Assembly (NCBI GenBank): GCA_965224495.1
Contig: CBDCZI010000021.1
Span: 110,648 to 174,647 of the forward strand
Source of the DNA: CBDCZI01 sp965224495
GTDB lineage: Bacteria; Bacteroidota; Bacteroidia; Cytophagales; JAAEPT01
Direction: 5' to 3'
Length of the DNA: 64,000 bases
In this document: in pieces, positions 47,601-54,706 of the stretch
How the letters are laid out: every line of letters begins with the position of its first letter
Numbering within the stretch: position 1 is the stretch's first letter
Notes under the pieces: generated by a model
Seen by the model: the letters and a program-made list of their open reading frames with translations, nothing else
Databases searched by the model: none
What the model was told of the DNA's origin: nothing
Program-made: the position numbers and the translations under genes

Positions 47601-49909
47601 GTTGTTGTGTTAGGAATGAAACTTCCTGTTCCGTTACTCGTCCATTCTACACCAGAAGCCACAGTGAAAGAACCTGCTAATTGAATGGTGTCATTGTTGG
47701 TACAACCTAAAATAGGAGCGCCAGCATCTACTGTTGGTCCGCTTGATACATTAAATACAATTTGGTCACTTTCAGGTAAACACATACCTGGAGCATCAGT
47801 TGTAAGGGTTAAGGTAAAACTACCAGAAGCTACTTCTGCATTTGTAGGTTGGTAAGTTGACGTTGGGCTGTTTACATCTGAAAAAGTACCCGCACCACTC
47901 CACGTTACCTGCGAGGCATTCGAAAAACTACCAGCTAATTGGATTAATGTATTGTTATCACAAATAGATTGAGGTCCACCAGCTGCACCAGCATCTACAT
48001 TGGGTGCTTGCTCTATCGTAATCACTAAATCATCACTTGTAGGATTACAAATACCGTTGCCTGTTGTATTTGCTGTTAAAGTAACTGTTCCCGCAGTTAT
48101 TTCAGCTGCCGAAGGGGTGTAAACAGCAGTCGCAGTAAAACGATTAGGAACAAAAGTACCTGTTCCTCCTGTCCATTCCATTCCTCCTGACTCAGTGAAG
48201 TTAGCAACTAAGTTGACATCGGGGTCGTTTTCACAAACGGTTTGCGGTGGTCCTATATCCATCGTAGGGTTGTCTGTGAAATCAACCACCATAAAATCGG
48301 ACATTGTCGCACAAACGCCGCCAGTACTTGTTAGTGTTAAAACAATACTCCCACTTGCATAGTCTGCTGCCGAAGGAGTGTAAGTTCCTTGTTGTATTGT
48401 ACCACTACCAGAAAACACACCTGTTCCCGAGGTTGTCCATTGCCCCGCAGGAGCACCAACAACTTCTCCAAACAAATCAAAAACACCTGATTCTTTACAT
48501 CTTGTTATGCCATTGTTCGCACCTTTTCCAGGTATGTTGACATTCGCATCAACATCTAAACTTTGAATTTGAACATCGACGGTGTCTTTATGTATATTAG
48601 CATACCACCAAGTATTAATGGTGTTATTATTACCTACCCCGCCTTCATAACTTGTCGCTCCCCAAAACCAAGTATGAGAAGGGTTAGGCGAACCTGCTAA
48701 TTCTATTCCGTTACCTAGGTTGCTGTCATCCCAAAACAACAAAGGCGTTCCACCAGTAGGACGTACCAAAGAAACACTATATCCTAAGCTGTGTTGCTCC
48801 ACATCCATCATCGGTAAGTGTGTAATCCCATTGAGGTAATCGACTTGTAACTCAAAAATTCTATCGTCATCGACAAGGTCTCCAAACCCGTCACGACTAT
48901 CCCATTGAATACAATTTACACCTCCAATCACATCTTGAGCCAATTGAATGTCTTCTGTGTTGGGTTGGTAACCAGGAATACCATTAAAATTTAATAAGAT
49001 AAGAACAAAACCAGGTTTGTCGGAGTAAATATTAATACATTTTATCTCACCACACCCTGTAATGTTTGATTCTTGTGTCAGTGTCCCAAACTCTCCCGTG
49101 GGAAAACAATTAATATCAGGTGGGTTCAAGAATATCCTGTACGAAGGGTATTGTTGGTTACCAAATACTGATTTTCTATCTTCTGTAAAGTTACCTGTTG
49201 ATTCTACACCTGTGGCATTAGCTGTAATAGTAAAAACATAAGGTTGGATACCATTAAAATCTAACCCTGTAGTTATCATATCATTTGAGTACATAAATAA
49301 AGTCGCCTCAAATCGGTTGGTGTAAGATTCTACTGTCAAACACCATTCTTTAGACCAAACACGCCCATCGATAGCATTTCCGTTAGGTGCGTCTGCTACA
49401 GTAATATCAAGGTACTGTAACATTGTTCTTTGACCGTCTCTATAAAATTCTAAATAATAATCACCAGCCATTAGCGTGGTGTAAGAAATCGCATTGTAAC
49501 CTGTAGCACCGACTATCTGTGAAGGTCCTGCTACTGCTTCTCCGTAACTGTCTATGTGTCCGACATCCCCATACCAAGGGATATCACTTTCTCCGACAAC
49601 GATATTTCCAAGAGGATCTTTTAACCTCCATTTTCGTCCGAAATCATCGTTAGAGTGTACACCGTAGTAAATAACCTCCCCAGGGTTACAGATAGTAATG
49701 TGTAAACGTTCTTCTGGACTTGCTGCATACGAGGCAAAATTATTATAGTCAGGGTATAAGGCAAAATATCCATCAGAGGCATTGTTAGGTAACAGTTCTT
49801 TAGACCCCTCACTATAAGCGGTGAGGTTAAAAGCCAAACAAGAAATAAGAACTAATAAAAACTGTAAGCTTTGATTAGTAGTGGGTTTTAACGTAAATAT
49901 TTTTCCCAT
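38633..49909 (-). CDS. Giant T9SS-exported repeat adhesin (3758 residues)
   Basis: The protein has a signal peptide (about 1-32), a unique N-terminal region (about 33-460), about 32 tandem repeats of roughly 88 residues (about 463-3275), several PKD/Ig-like domains (3275-3660) and a type B T9SS C-terminal domain (VPTAFTPGINNGDQYF, LTIYNRWGEVIFHT, GTYPWVIRYKG). It is presumably displayed on the cell surface, as SprB is in Flavobacterium johnsoniae, and may serve adhesion or gliding. The divergent PorP/SprF gene is its likely export partner. The frame is intact for 11.3 kb. Cysteines recur twice per repeat, which could form disulfides. Direct ligand unknown. Confidence 0.9.
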   Translation of the reverse strand: MGKIFTLKPTTNQSLQFLLVLISCLAFNLTAYSEGSKELLPNNASDGYFALYPDYNNFASYAASPEERLHITICNPGEVIYYGVHSNDDFGRKWRLKDPLGNIVVGESDIPWYGDVGHIDSYGEAVAGPSQIVGATGYNAISYTTLMAGDYYLEFYRDGQRTMLQYLDITVADAPNGNAIDGRVWSKEWCLTVESYTNRFEATLFMYSNDMITTGLDFNGIQPYVFTITANATGVESTGNFTEDRKSVFGNQQYPSYRIFLNPPDINCFPTGEFGTLTQESNITGCGEIKCINIYSDKPGFVLILLNFNGIPGYQPNTEDIQLAQDVIGGVNCIQWDSRDGFGDLVDDDRIFELQVDYLNGITHLPMMDVEQHSLGYSVSLVRPTGGTPLLFWDDSNLGNGIELAGSPNPSHTWFWGATSYEGGVGNNNTINTWWYANIHKDTVDVQIQSLDVDANVNIPGKGANNGITRCKESGVFDLFGEVVGAPAGQWTTSGTGVFSGSGTIQQGTYTPSAADYASGSIVLTLTSTGGVCATMSDFMVVDFTDNPTMDIGPPQTVCENDPDVNLVANFTESGGMEWTGGTGTFVPNRFTATAVYTPSAAEITAGTVTLTANTTGNGICNPTSDDLVITIEQAPNVDAGAAGGPQSICDNNTLIQLAGSFSNASQVTWSGAGTFSDVNSPTSTYQPTNAEVASGSFTLTLTTDAPGMCLPESDQIVFNVSSGPTVDAGAPILGCTNNDTIQLAGSFTVASGVEWTSNGTGSFIPNTTTANARYVLSIADQANANFKLFLETTGNGICLPEKDSLVVTIQPAPVVTISSTDQTICANNPVVNATVNVVGSAGGTWSGGSGSFVPNTTSSSVTYIPSAGEITANFASIFFTATDLEGCTTVKDTLEIIILPAPIVLAGPDQDICKNNPDIALNGTVILADASEWIGTGGAFTSAVTNPVNGYQPNAGDLAGGTIDLILKATKDKCNPVFDTLTVTFTPEPTLVPGPDQTVCANNPEVSLSSVITVATGVQWSGGSNNFANSTALNTTYTPSAGEISSGSAQVTVTTTDNDNCLPVSATVDISITPAPTVGAGNDVTVCTNNALATVTGTLTVATQAIWSGGNGNYQDNENDLTLLYAPSDAEKTAGTVTLTLTTTDNGDCLPVTDDMVITFTPNPTVVFPDQSICGDGNADYTVTLTVASGVIVSGGNGTFNPNNTSTTFTYTPSASEILAGTANLTATTTGNGDCNAVNDPSTLTIQAIPTINAGSDAVLCTDVTSTTLNGSFTNLTTVHWTTSGSGTFANNNNAVTTYTPSATDITNGTATLTLTGDATGLCNEVTDEMVLTFTPATSITAGADQTVCSNSFPVLLGAIGSPGTWSGGNGTFVPGTNTLNPQYTPTAGELANGTVTLTITTQASGACPAVSDDIVLTLLEGPVANAGPDQTVCSNTNINLNASVTNAGGGFWTTNGTGNFSGTTNLTGTYTPSTNDINPTASTTVELYLSTTGTEPCPIATDTVIMTLDPTPVINAGPDQTICANQTHTLSGSFTITSGITWSGGTGSFSNVNQTDAVYTPSGAETTAGSVTLTLTGNPLASCPAIPDEMILSFLPEPTVNAGSDLTLCADTAFVTVTGTVTNATDGLWFSSGDGVFSLTNAGLTTNYYPSANDTTNGSVKLWMETMGSGMCATIADTLTLTFTPTPSINAGPDQTLCADMVSIALTGTLTNVTQGIWTANGTGTFADANSTNTTYTPSVADKLLNTLLFTFTTVDHGLCKEYDDQMTVHITPPPTLDAGFPQDVCADLAEVQLNATLTVAGGVEWTTSGTGTFTPNTTDLNAKYLPSVADTTAGSVQLFASTTQNGLCKAVKDTVLIEFTPVAIVTAGADHTVCADTSSIQLTSVSQNVTGLNWTTNGSGNFFTSPFQDTVQYVPSSADTTARTVEIYLASEPSVCSSVVDTLTIDIIPVPFLTITPDLTVCADSTGIALGSTVTNATGLAWTTSGTGTISDTTLLNPIYAPSSIDTLAGRVRLTITSVGNGLCKAVSESMDIDFEKLPTIYAGPDATACAMNAGVVLNGQIANANGGFWTSTGTGTFGPDTLTLGATYFPSVADTISKSMDLVLTTITNGVCKNITDTLHIQIQPLPTANAGDDINMCADASTIQLNGSVTNALTGQWSLMNGTGVLSDPNDLNAFYSPSALDTTNKTVSFILSTVGNGECAIAQDTVVLTIAPEVTVNAGNDITDCADSEFTDLLGTSANATTTTWTTSGGGTFTDANILDPRYLSGGNDYLLNQITFTLTATDEVNGCQPKSDNFTMTLTPIPTINAGEDLEACIGIASVPLGGVFTHATGGRWKMVNGVTGSFSPNPDQINVDYIPSATDFANGSVLLQLYTTGHGNCLTYNDSLLITFSPTPPISAGADATVCNTDIPYQLQGSGSSGTWTGGLGIFTPNNTTSNALYQPTPAELTAGTVTLTRTTFNNGTCAIDTDNVTLTFINGPTVDAGADITACSNEPVLLLNGNSTVAGGVQWTTTGTGTFDVVTNTTTNYNPSATDITSGTVLLNLTTTGNGVCDAQTDEVVVSFITAPTADAGADRTVCIDNPTLTLDGAFTNATNATWSGGTIGNYSDVTSMTSTYTASPGESTAGAVTLTLTTSGHPNCAPATDDMLLTILPLPIITINNDSTVCEDGLIFELDAEIVNALAGRWSTTGSGVFSPSDTSLVAIYVPSNADRTAMSVVITLSTEGNGLCNVVSQSFTLTFQPVTKVLTVTSSQLDACENETNIAITSTIIDAGGVLWTTAGSGTFGDALSENTTYNPSPADLIKKSVILIANTTNNGECDTARATLAIDFAPLPDVRAGFDFDVCANTTGLQLNGFFTEARKATWATFNGGGTFTPTDSTMTGIYLPTPADTVQGFVDITLTTSPTICPIQVDTMHVNLVPLPLVNVPDTLDICTDTTALAITGIVTNAPGGVWTTSGTGTFSTSPNDLNGTYVMSADDYNAEFIGLTLTNTGNNLCPKASDALIIEISKEPNLFIDDAVPACINVTDISLNATAENQTSVLWSTVTGGTFTDNTQLATLYQPSNQDRTNGYIDLKITANGVKTCKPKERLVKVNLQQLPIINAGPDKNYCANNAIGLYNGQINYGGSVWTTTGEGRFEVAITDLQVTYFPSSSDTAGSTLTLYLNSIDDGICPSVYDSLNITFVPQPYLMPSKGILCNIIDGVTIAVGINNGNPGTWTTTGTGTFSPSSASYTPRYFPTQADFDQGTIEVTFATDLSMGCNVVTSTMQVVLQAEPISNAGIDVHTCRDNNVTLSATIEEDVVYDWETTTGTNLGSGPSINVTAPNDLTIVMTATDDRGCEVKDTVEVGVWDLPLFNLPTPVCYNDTLVLDANPANIPNVPGSFQWYKNSVLQAGQNTSKYYLADKGTYTISYAYQDCSTEASSLVNPLPIITTTDELSCEGDLVNISTTELVSSTYLWSDGTSNQGTGFTIPIITVVDTNTYYVTVTDINGCFAVDSLDVIGIPKPLMGLKDTSACIGETIVLSSAPSNYTDFGIYSPVYSWFNGTTNINNTTDEIAVTTDGLYIGKIGVGQCAVSDTAKVVFNPLPISTLPDGELIYCEDDVDGIVLNAGVATEYFWTPSGDITQTTLANEEQMYHVTLTNQFGCVISDNVYVKMVCPPELHVPTAFTPGINNGDQYFRAFTKHVVEFDLTIYNRWGEVIFHTNDINEGWNGEYRDEEMLIGTYPWVIRYKGRGEYSKTKVKEGRVTLLR
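40080..48515 (-). repeat. Array of about 32 protein repeats of about 88 residues in the giant adhesin
   Basis: Each unit has the pattern P-x-V-x-A-G-x-D-x-x-V-C-A, then G-x-x-T-x-A-x-x-x-x-W-T-x-x-G-T-G-x-F, then Y-x-P-S-x-x-D, then V-x-L-x-L-x-T-x-x-x-G-x-C. I counted 32 units by eye. They are diverged from each other at DNA level, so this is an old expansion, not a recent satellite. Confidence 0.85.
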
Positions 49910-49944
49910 AATAAAGAATTAGCACTCAGACACAATCAAAAAAT

Positions 49945-49984
49945 TAAAGAGTAAATGTAGTAAATAAAGAGTAAATATAGTAAT
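49945..49984 (-). repeat. Two tandem 20-bp repeats upstream of the giant adhesin gene
   Basis: Unit 1 (49945-49964) and unit 2 (49965-49984) differ at only two positions. On the minus strand each carries a TAnnTTTA box close to the -7 consensus, so the giant gene may have duplicated promoter elements 36-75 bases upstream of its start. Confidence 0.55.
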
Positions 49985-50113
49985 TAAATGGTGTTTCCTA
50001 ATTAAATACACTGATTGTGCAATTATTTTCGGAAATAAACAGACCATTATTAAACTTTTAACGTTAATATTGTCTTTAGGTTTCTAATTTTTTAAAAAAT
50101 CTGAGTACAACGT

Positions 50114-51145
50114 ATGAGGAAAAAAATATTTTATATAGTATCTTTTTTATTATTTTTCAGTAATGTGATGAATGCGCAAGACGCCGTTTTTTCGCAATAC
50201 TTTGCTAGTGGTGTGTATTTTAATCCTGCTTTAGCAGCTGCCGAAACTTCTTTGACAATTTCGGGTATTTCAAGAACACAATGGAAAAGTGTAGGTACAC
50301 CTTATGAAAGTACGATGCTCGCATTAACTATTCCTATTAAAGATAAATTTGAAAAACATAAAAGATTAGGAGGAATAACTGTTTCTGTTTATGATGATAA
50401 AGCAGGAGACGGTACTTTACATACGAATGGTGTAAATGTCTCTGGGGCTTATGGTGTTAATGTTACACCAAAAAACTTATTGTTTTTTGGTGTAATGGGT
50501 GGTTTTTATCAAAAGGAATTAAATCAAGCAAATTTTCAATGGGGTTCGCAATACAACCCTTTGATTGGTTGGGACAATACAATCGCTCCTGCTTCAGGAA
50601 CTATTTTAGCAAAGAAGAACTACTTCGATATTAATGCAGGGCTTTTGGTTGTCCACGATTTAGAAAAAGAAGTAGGAACAGACAGGTCAGAGATTTATTT
50701 ATCAGCATCTACTTACCATCTAAACAGAGCAAACGAATCGTTAATTGAAAATCATAAGAGTAAAATATCTACCCGATGGAATGTAAACGTGGGTGCTTTA
50801 TTGCCGTTAAAGAAACATATCGGTATTTCTCCAAACTTATTTTATGTACACCAAGGAGGGCAATCTCAAATAAACACAGGGATTTATTTGTCGTATTACT
50901 TCTTGAAAAACACGGACAACCTTATTATTCCAAATAATATAGAAATAGGTTCTTGGTACAGAATCAAGGATTCTTTTATCTTTAATCTAGGAATAGGTAA
51001 TGAAGTGTATCATTTGGGTTTTAGTTATGATATGACTTCTTCAGATTTTAATTTGGCAAAAGGAAAAAATGGAGCGTATGAGATTTCGTTGAAATTACAA
51101 AAGCCCCATAAAAAGACGGAAAGACATTTTACACCTCGTTTTTAA
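50114..51145 (+). CDS. PorP/SprF-family protein, partner of the giant adhesin
   Basis: This 343-residue outer-membrane protein has a signal peptide (to NAQ) and the family start DAVFSQYFASGVYFNPALAA, a beta-rich body (LGGITVSVYDDKAGDG, GAYGVNVTPKNL) and a basic end. In F. johnsoniae SprF is needed for export of the adhesin SprB, and the gene here is divergent from the 3758-residue adhesin gene (204 bases between starts). The OmpA-like gene follows 62 bases later. Confidence 0.9.
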   Translation: MRKKIFYIVSFLLFFSNVMNAQDAVFSQYFASGVYFNPALAAAETSLTISGISRTQWKSVGTPYESTMLALTIPIKDKFEKHKRLGGITVSVYDDKAGDGTLHTNGVNVSGAYGVNVTPKNLLFFGVMGGFYQKELNQANFQWGSQYNPLIGWDNTIAPASGTILAKKNYFDINAGLLVVHDLEKEVGTDRSEIYLSASTYHLNRANESLIENHKSKISTRWNVNVGALLPLKKHIGISPNLFYVHQGGQSQINTGIYLSYYFLKNTDNLIIPNNIEIGSWYRIKDSFIFNLGIGNEVYHLGFSYDMTSSDFNLAKGKNGAYEISLKLQKPHKKTERHFTPRF

Positions 51146-51207
51146 GACCTTTTTGTTTTATCTCCGTTTAAGGAGTAATGTCTTTTTATTAGTTATAAAA
51201 GAAAAAT

Positions 51208-53769
51208 ATGTTAAAGTGGCTTGTTGTTTTTTTGTTAATTACCAGTAGTGTTTTTGCTCAAAACCGTGCGGAAAAAGAGGGAGACCATCATTTTAAGCAT
51301 TTTAAATATTATGAATCGGCCTTAGCGTACAAAAGAGCATACGAAAGGGATACTACAAATTATGGGGTAGCCTTCAAATTAGCAGAAACTTATAAAGCGT
51401 ATTTTAATTACACCAATGCTGAGAATTACTACAAAATAGTAAGTGAAAATGCCTTAGAGAAATACCCTATGTCGCAATTTTGGTATGCCGAAATGCAAAA
51501 ACTTTTGGGGGAATACGAAGAGTCTAAAGTACAGTTTGAAAAATTATTAGCTGACGAAACAACATTAGCCAAACTTGATAAAGGGTACGCCGAAAGAGCG
51601 AAAGTAGAGTTGGAAGGCTGTAAAATGGTGATTTTAGAATTACAGAAACCCAAAAGAGATTATGAATTTCGACTGTTAGACGGTTCTGTAAACTCGAAAG
51701 GAAGTGAATATGCGCCTGTTATTTACCAGCACGATTCCTCTTTAGTATTTACTTCTAATAAATCGAAAAACAAACATGACCCTGCAGGAGGAATAAACAA
51801 CCATTTCAGAGTGCAAAAGGTAGGCTATACGTGGGAAGAAGTTGATGAAAAAGATGAAGATGATTTTTATAAAATTGTCAACTCAAAATTTAATGAAGGA
51901 GCAGGTAGTTTTACTTCGGATAAGAAAAAATACTATTTCACACGGTGCGATGGCGAACAAAAACACAGTGAATTTAGACAATTTAATTGCCTGATTTATG
52001 TAACAAAAAAGAAAGAAGGGAAGTGGCAGGAAGCAGAACCATTGAATCATCATATTAACACAAGGCACGAATGGACGGCAAATCCATCGGTTTCTCCTCG
52101 TGGAGACACCTTGTTTTTTGTTTCAAAAAGAGATGGAGGGAAAGGAATGCACGATATATGGTACAGTGTCTGTCACGGAAACGACCATTGGCAAAGAGCT
52201 ATTAACTTGGAACATGTAAATACCCCTTTTGTAGATATATCACCGATTTATGACCCTGTAGATAAGGCATTGTATTTTTCAAGTAACGGACGAGAGAGTT
52301 TTGGAGGGTTGGATATTTATATAGCCAAAGGACAAGATTTTGCGGATATTCATAATATTGGTTTGCCTTTCAATAGTAATATGGATGACTTTTATTTTGT
52401 CGTCGGACGAAACAAAGGTTATTTAGCCTCTAATAGAGACGGGGGTATAGGGAATGATGATATTTATTGGTTCAATAAAAAATCGAAACAATCGGTAATC
52501 GTAGAAGTGGACAAAGACAGTTTGGTAGGAATGGAAAGTGTGTCTATCTCAGCGAAAATAGTTTCAGCAGGAACACACAAACCAATTGCCGATTTGAAGG
52601 AAATATTACTAAGCGAATCGGGGGAAGAATTGAAAACAACAAGAACAAATGAAGAAGGGGTATTTCGTTTTGATAACTTAGATGCGCACGAGTCATACAA
52701 AGTAGTTGTAGCCGATGAGACAGAGGCTTCAATAGCGGATAAAACAGAAATAATTGTAGAAAATATAGAAGTGAAAGGAGCGTCAGAACGGTTAAGTGAT
52801 ATACAATTTGAAAATATTTATTTTGATTTTAATCTTTCTATACTTCGTCCTGAAGCGTTGAAAGTAATGGAGCATTTGATTGTTTATTACAACGAGCATC
52901 CAACAGTTCAAATAGAAATTCATGCAAATACAGATGATGTAGGAGCGTCGGATTATAATATTCGTTTGTCACATAAAAGAGGGCTTTCTGCTTACCGTTA
53001 TTTGGTTAATCACGGAGTCGATAAATCTGCCATTGTGATTAACGCAAAGGGTGAAGATGCGCATTTAGTACCTAATTACTCTGAAATAGGTCGTCAGCTC
53101 AACCGTAGGGTGGAATTTTATATTATCGGAGGTGGGGCGTATAGTCCTGAAGCAATGACTTATATTATTGACACGAAAACATCGTTGCATCAAGTGGCAA
53201 ATAAGTTTAATATGACCATTGACGAACTCAAAGAAATGAACAATATTGATGCTGATCACGTGAAAGCATTTCATCCTTTACGTGTACGAAATATAGGTGA
53301 CGATGATTTAATAGAACCAGTTACTTTTGCCAATGCCTCGAAAAAGAATAATAGGTACTACAAAAAACAACATAAACGTATTGTTGCCTACAAGCAAGAC
53401 TACAAAACGCTGAACGCAACTTATACGAATTATAACAATATCAAAAAAGAGTTGAAAATAAACGAAAAGGAAGATTATTACGTGGCTTTGTACCAAAACA
53501 CGTTGTGGAGAATTGCTAAACTTTACGGTATGTCGGTAGAGGAGTTGAGGGAATTGAATGGGTTGAGTTCTAACCTAATAATGATTAACCAGCCTATTAT
53601 TGTGGTTATTTCTGATGCCGTTGTAGAAGAAGGTTATTACAGGTCTAGAAAAGGGGAAAGCCTAGAGACTATAGCTGAGAAATTTGATCTATCTATAGAA
53701 CAACTTATAGGAATGAATCTACTGGAGGGTTACACGATGCGCCACGGGATGATTTTGAAAGTGAAATGA
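51208..53769 (+). CDS. PorE-like protein: TPR, PD40 propeller, OmpA and three LysM domains
   Basis: This 853-residue protein has a signal peptide (to FAQ), TPR-like helices (about 20-135), PD40 beta-propeller repeats (about 170-410, LFFVSKRDGGKGMHDIWYS, ALYFSSNGRESFGGLDIY), a carboxypeptidase-regulatory-like fold (about 440-515), an OmpA peptidoglycan-binding domain (about 535-645, IYFDFN, ANTDDVGASDYNIRLSHKR) and three LysM motifs (about 655-700, 750-795, 805-853). The first four domains follow the order of PorE in the T9SS of Porphyromonas; the LysM tail is extra. It probably links PorP and the adhesin to the peptidoglycan (inference). Confidence 0.88.
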   Translation: MLKWLVVFLLITSSVFAQNRAEKEGDHHFKHFKYYESALAYKRAYERDTTNYGVAFKLAETYKAYFNYTNAENYYKIVSENALEKYPMSQFWYAEMQKLLGEYEESKVQFEKLLADETTLAKLDKGYAERAKVELEGCKMVILELQKPKRDYEFRLLDGSVNSKGSEYAPVIYQHDSSLVFTSNKSKNKHDPAGGINNHFRVQKVGYTWEEVDEKDEDDFYKIVNSKFNEGAGSFTSDKKKYYFTRCDGEQKHSEFRQFNCLIYVTKKKEGKWQEAEPLNHHINTRHEWTANPSVSPRGDTLFFVSKRDGGKGMHDIWYSVCHGNDHWQRAINLEHVNTPFVDISPIYDPVDKALYFSSNGRESFGGLDIYIAKGQDFADIHNIGLPFNSNMDDFYFVVGRNKGYLASNRDGGIGNDDIYWFNKKSKQSVIVEVDKDSLVGMESVSISAKIVSAGTHKPIADLKEILLSESGEELKTTRTNEEGVFRFDNLDAHESYKVVVADETEASIADKTEIIVENIEVKGASERLSDIQFENIYFDFNLSILRPEALKVMEHLIVYYNEHPTVQIEIHANTDDVGASDYNIRLSHKRGLSAYRYLVNHGVDKSAIVINAKGEDAHLVPNYSEIGRQLNRRVEFYIIGGGAYSPEAMTYIIDTKTSLHQVANKFNMTIDELKEMNNIDADHVKAFHPLRVRNIGDDDLIEPVTFANASKKNNRYYKKQHKRIVAYKQDYKTLNATYTNYNNIKKELKINEKEDYYVALYQNTLWRIAKLYGMSVEELRELNGLSSNLIMINQPIIVVISDAVVEEGYYRSRKGESLETIAEKFDLSIEQLIGMNLLEGYTMRHGMILKVK

Positions 53770-54682
53770 TGATAACTATAGGTGTAATTACAACTTTAGA
53801 GGTCATAATTATAGGTATGGATTCAACGGGATGGAGAAGGACGATGAAATCAAGGGTAGTGGGAACTCTTATGATTTCGGTGCTAGAATGTTTGATAGTA
53901 GGCTTGGGCGGTTTTTAAGTGTAGACCCTGATTACTTTGTATATCCATGGCTATCTACCTATGCATTTGCAGCTAACAGCCCAATATCATTAATAGATTT
54001 TGAAGGAAGAGGACCAAAAAAGAAAAAGAAAAAAGGTTTAACACGTGCAAAAATTGTCAAATTTACATTTTATGAAATATGGCAGTCAGTTGAGAAACAA
54101 GGAGGGCTTGATGTTCCTACGCCTGAAAAAATGGTTCCATCTATGGAGGTACTGTGGGTTGCTACTAGTTTTGAAAGTCTAACGTTGAAAATGTATGATG
54201 CTGATGGAGATAAAAATGGAAATGCTACTATTGGTTTTGGTCATCTAATTCATACAGGAAAGATTAATGGAGGAAGTTCAGAAACAGAGTTCAAAGATGG
54301 AATTACTCTTGATGCAGCTGTTAAGCTTTTAATGGATGATGTGAAAAAGATTTCAAAGACAGTAAATCAACAAGTGAAAAACAGAGGTCTTACTGGGAAG
54401 TTAACTCAAAATCAGTTTGATGTTGCTTTTGATTTAGGTTTTAATGCAGGGACATCTGCTGCAGGTAGCTACCTTAATAAGGTGAAAAAAATAAATAAAT
54501 TAGAGGCGGCAGGAAAAACTAAGAAGCTGAAAAAAGCACAAGGTAATCTAGAAAAGTGGTTGTTGAGACAATACCCCGGTAATGACAAAGCAAGAGGAGA
54601 GGCTCGTGAATTGATGAATTATGACGATGGTATTTACCAATCGAAAGAAATTATCGATGACGTTACTCCAGCGGTAAATTAA
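53765..54682 (+). CDS. Orphan RHS core tip fused to a GH24 lysozyme-type domain (candidate toxin)
   Basis: The coding ATG is at 53831 (283 residues), but RHS-type coding sequence extends upstream to 53765 without a start: N-Y-R-Y-G-F-N-G-M precedes the ATG. The tip has YDFGARMFDSRLGRFLSVDP and YAFAANSPISLIDFEG, the standard RHS-associated core. From about residue 105 follows a GH24 fold: ESLTLKMYD (Glu115), Asp127, ATIGFGHL (Thr133), LTQNQFDVAFDLGFNAG and a basic end. GH24 enzymes cleave peptidoglycan. The main RHS protein (thousands of residues) is absent, so this is a displaced C-terminal cassette. A lipoprotein gene follows after 24 bases. Confidence 0.82.
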   Translation, partial: NDDNYRCNYNFRGHNYRYGFNGMEKDDEIKGSGNSYDFGARMFDSRLGRFLSVDPDYFVYPWLSTYAFAANSPISLIDFEGRGPKKKKKKGLTRAKIVKFTFYEIWQSVEKQGGLDVPTPEKMVPSMEVLWVATSFESLTLKMYDADGDKNGNATIGFGHLIHTGKINGGSSETEFKDGITLDAAVKLLMDDVKKISKTVNQQVKNRGLTGKLTQNQFDVAFDLGFNAGTSAAGSYLNKVKKINKLEAAGKTKKLKKAQGNLEKWLLRQYPGNDKARGEARELMNYDDGIYQSKEIIDDVTPAVN

Positions 54683-54706
54683 ATATAGAGCTTAATAAAT
54701 ATACTA

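Noticed and set aside
40080..48515. Possible CRISPR or DNA satellite because of regular spacing of about 264 bases
   Set aside because: The period is coding (88 codons), the units differ in DNA sequence, and the reading frame is continuous.
38780..48540. Many plus-strand ORFs of 60-168 codons (for example 44592-44960, 45771-46277)
   Set aside because: They are antisense frames of the repeats in the giant adhesin. They recur with the repeat period, have no start context and their predicted products share the same low-complexity V/P/S pattern.
53765..53830. Fusion of the RHS tip to the PorE-like protein
   Set aside because: The PorE-like gene has a normal C-terminal LysM and stop at 53769, and the RHS frame differs from it; the two only touch.
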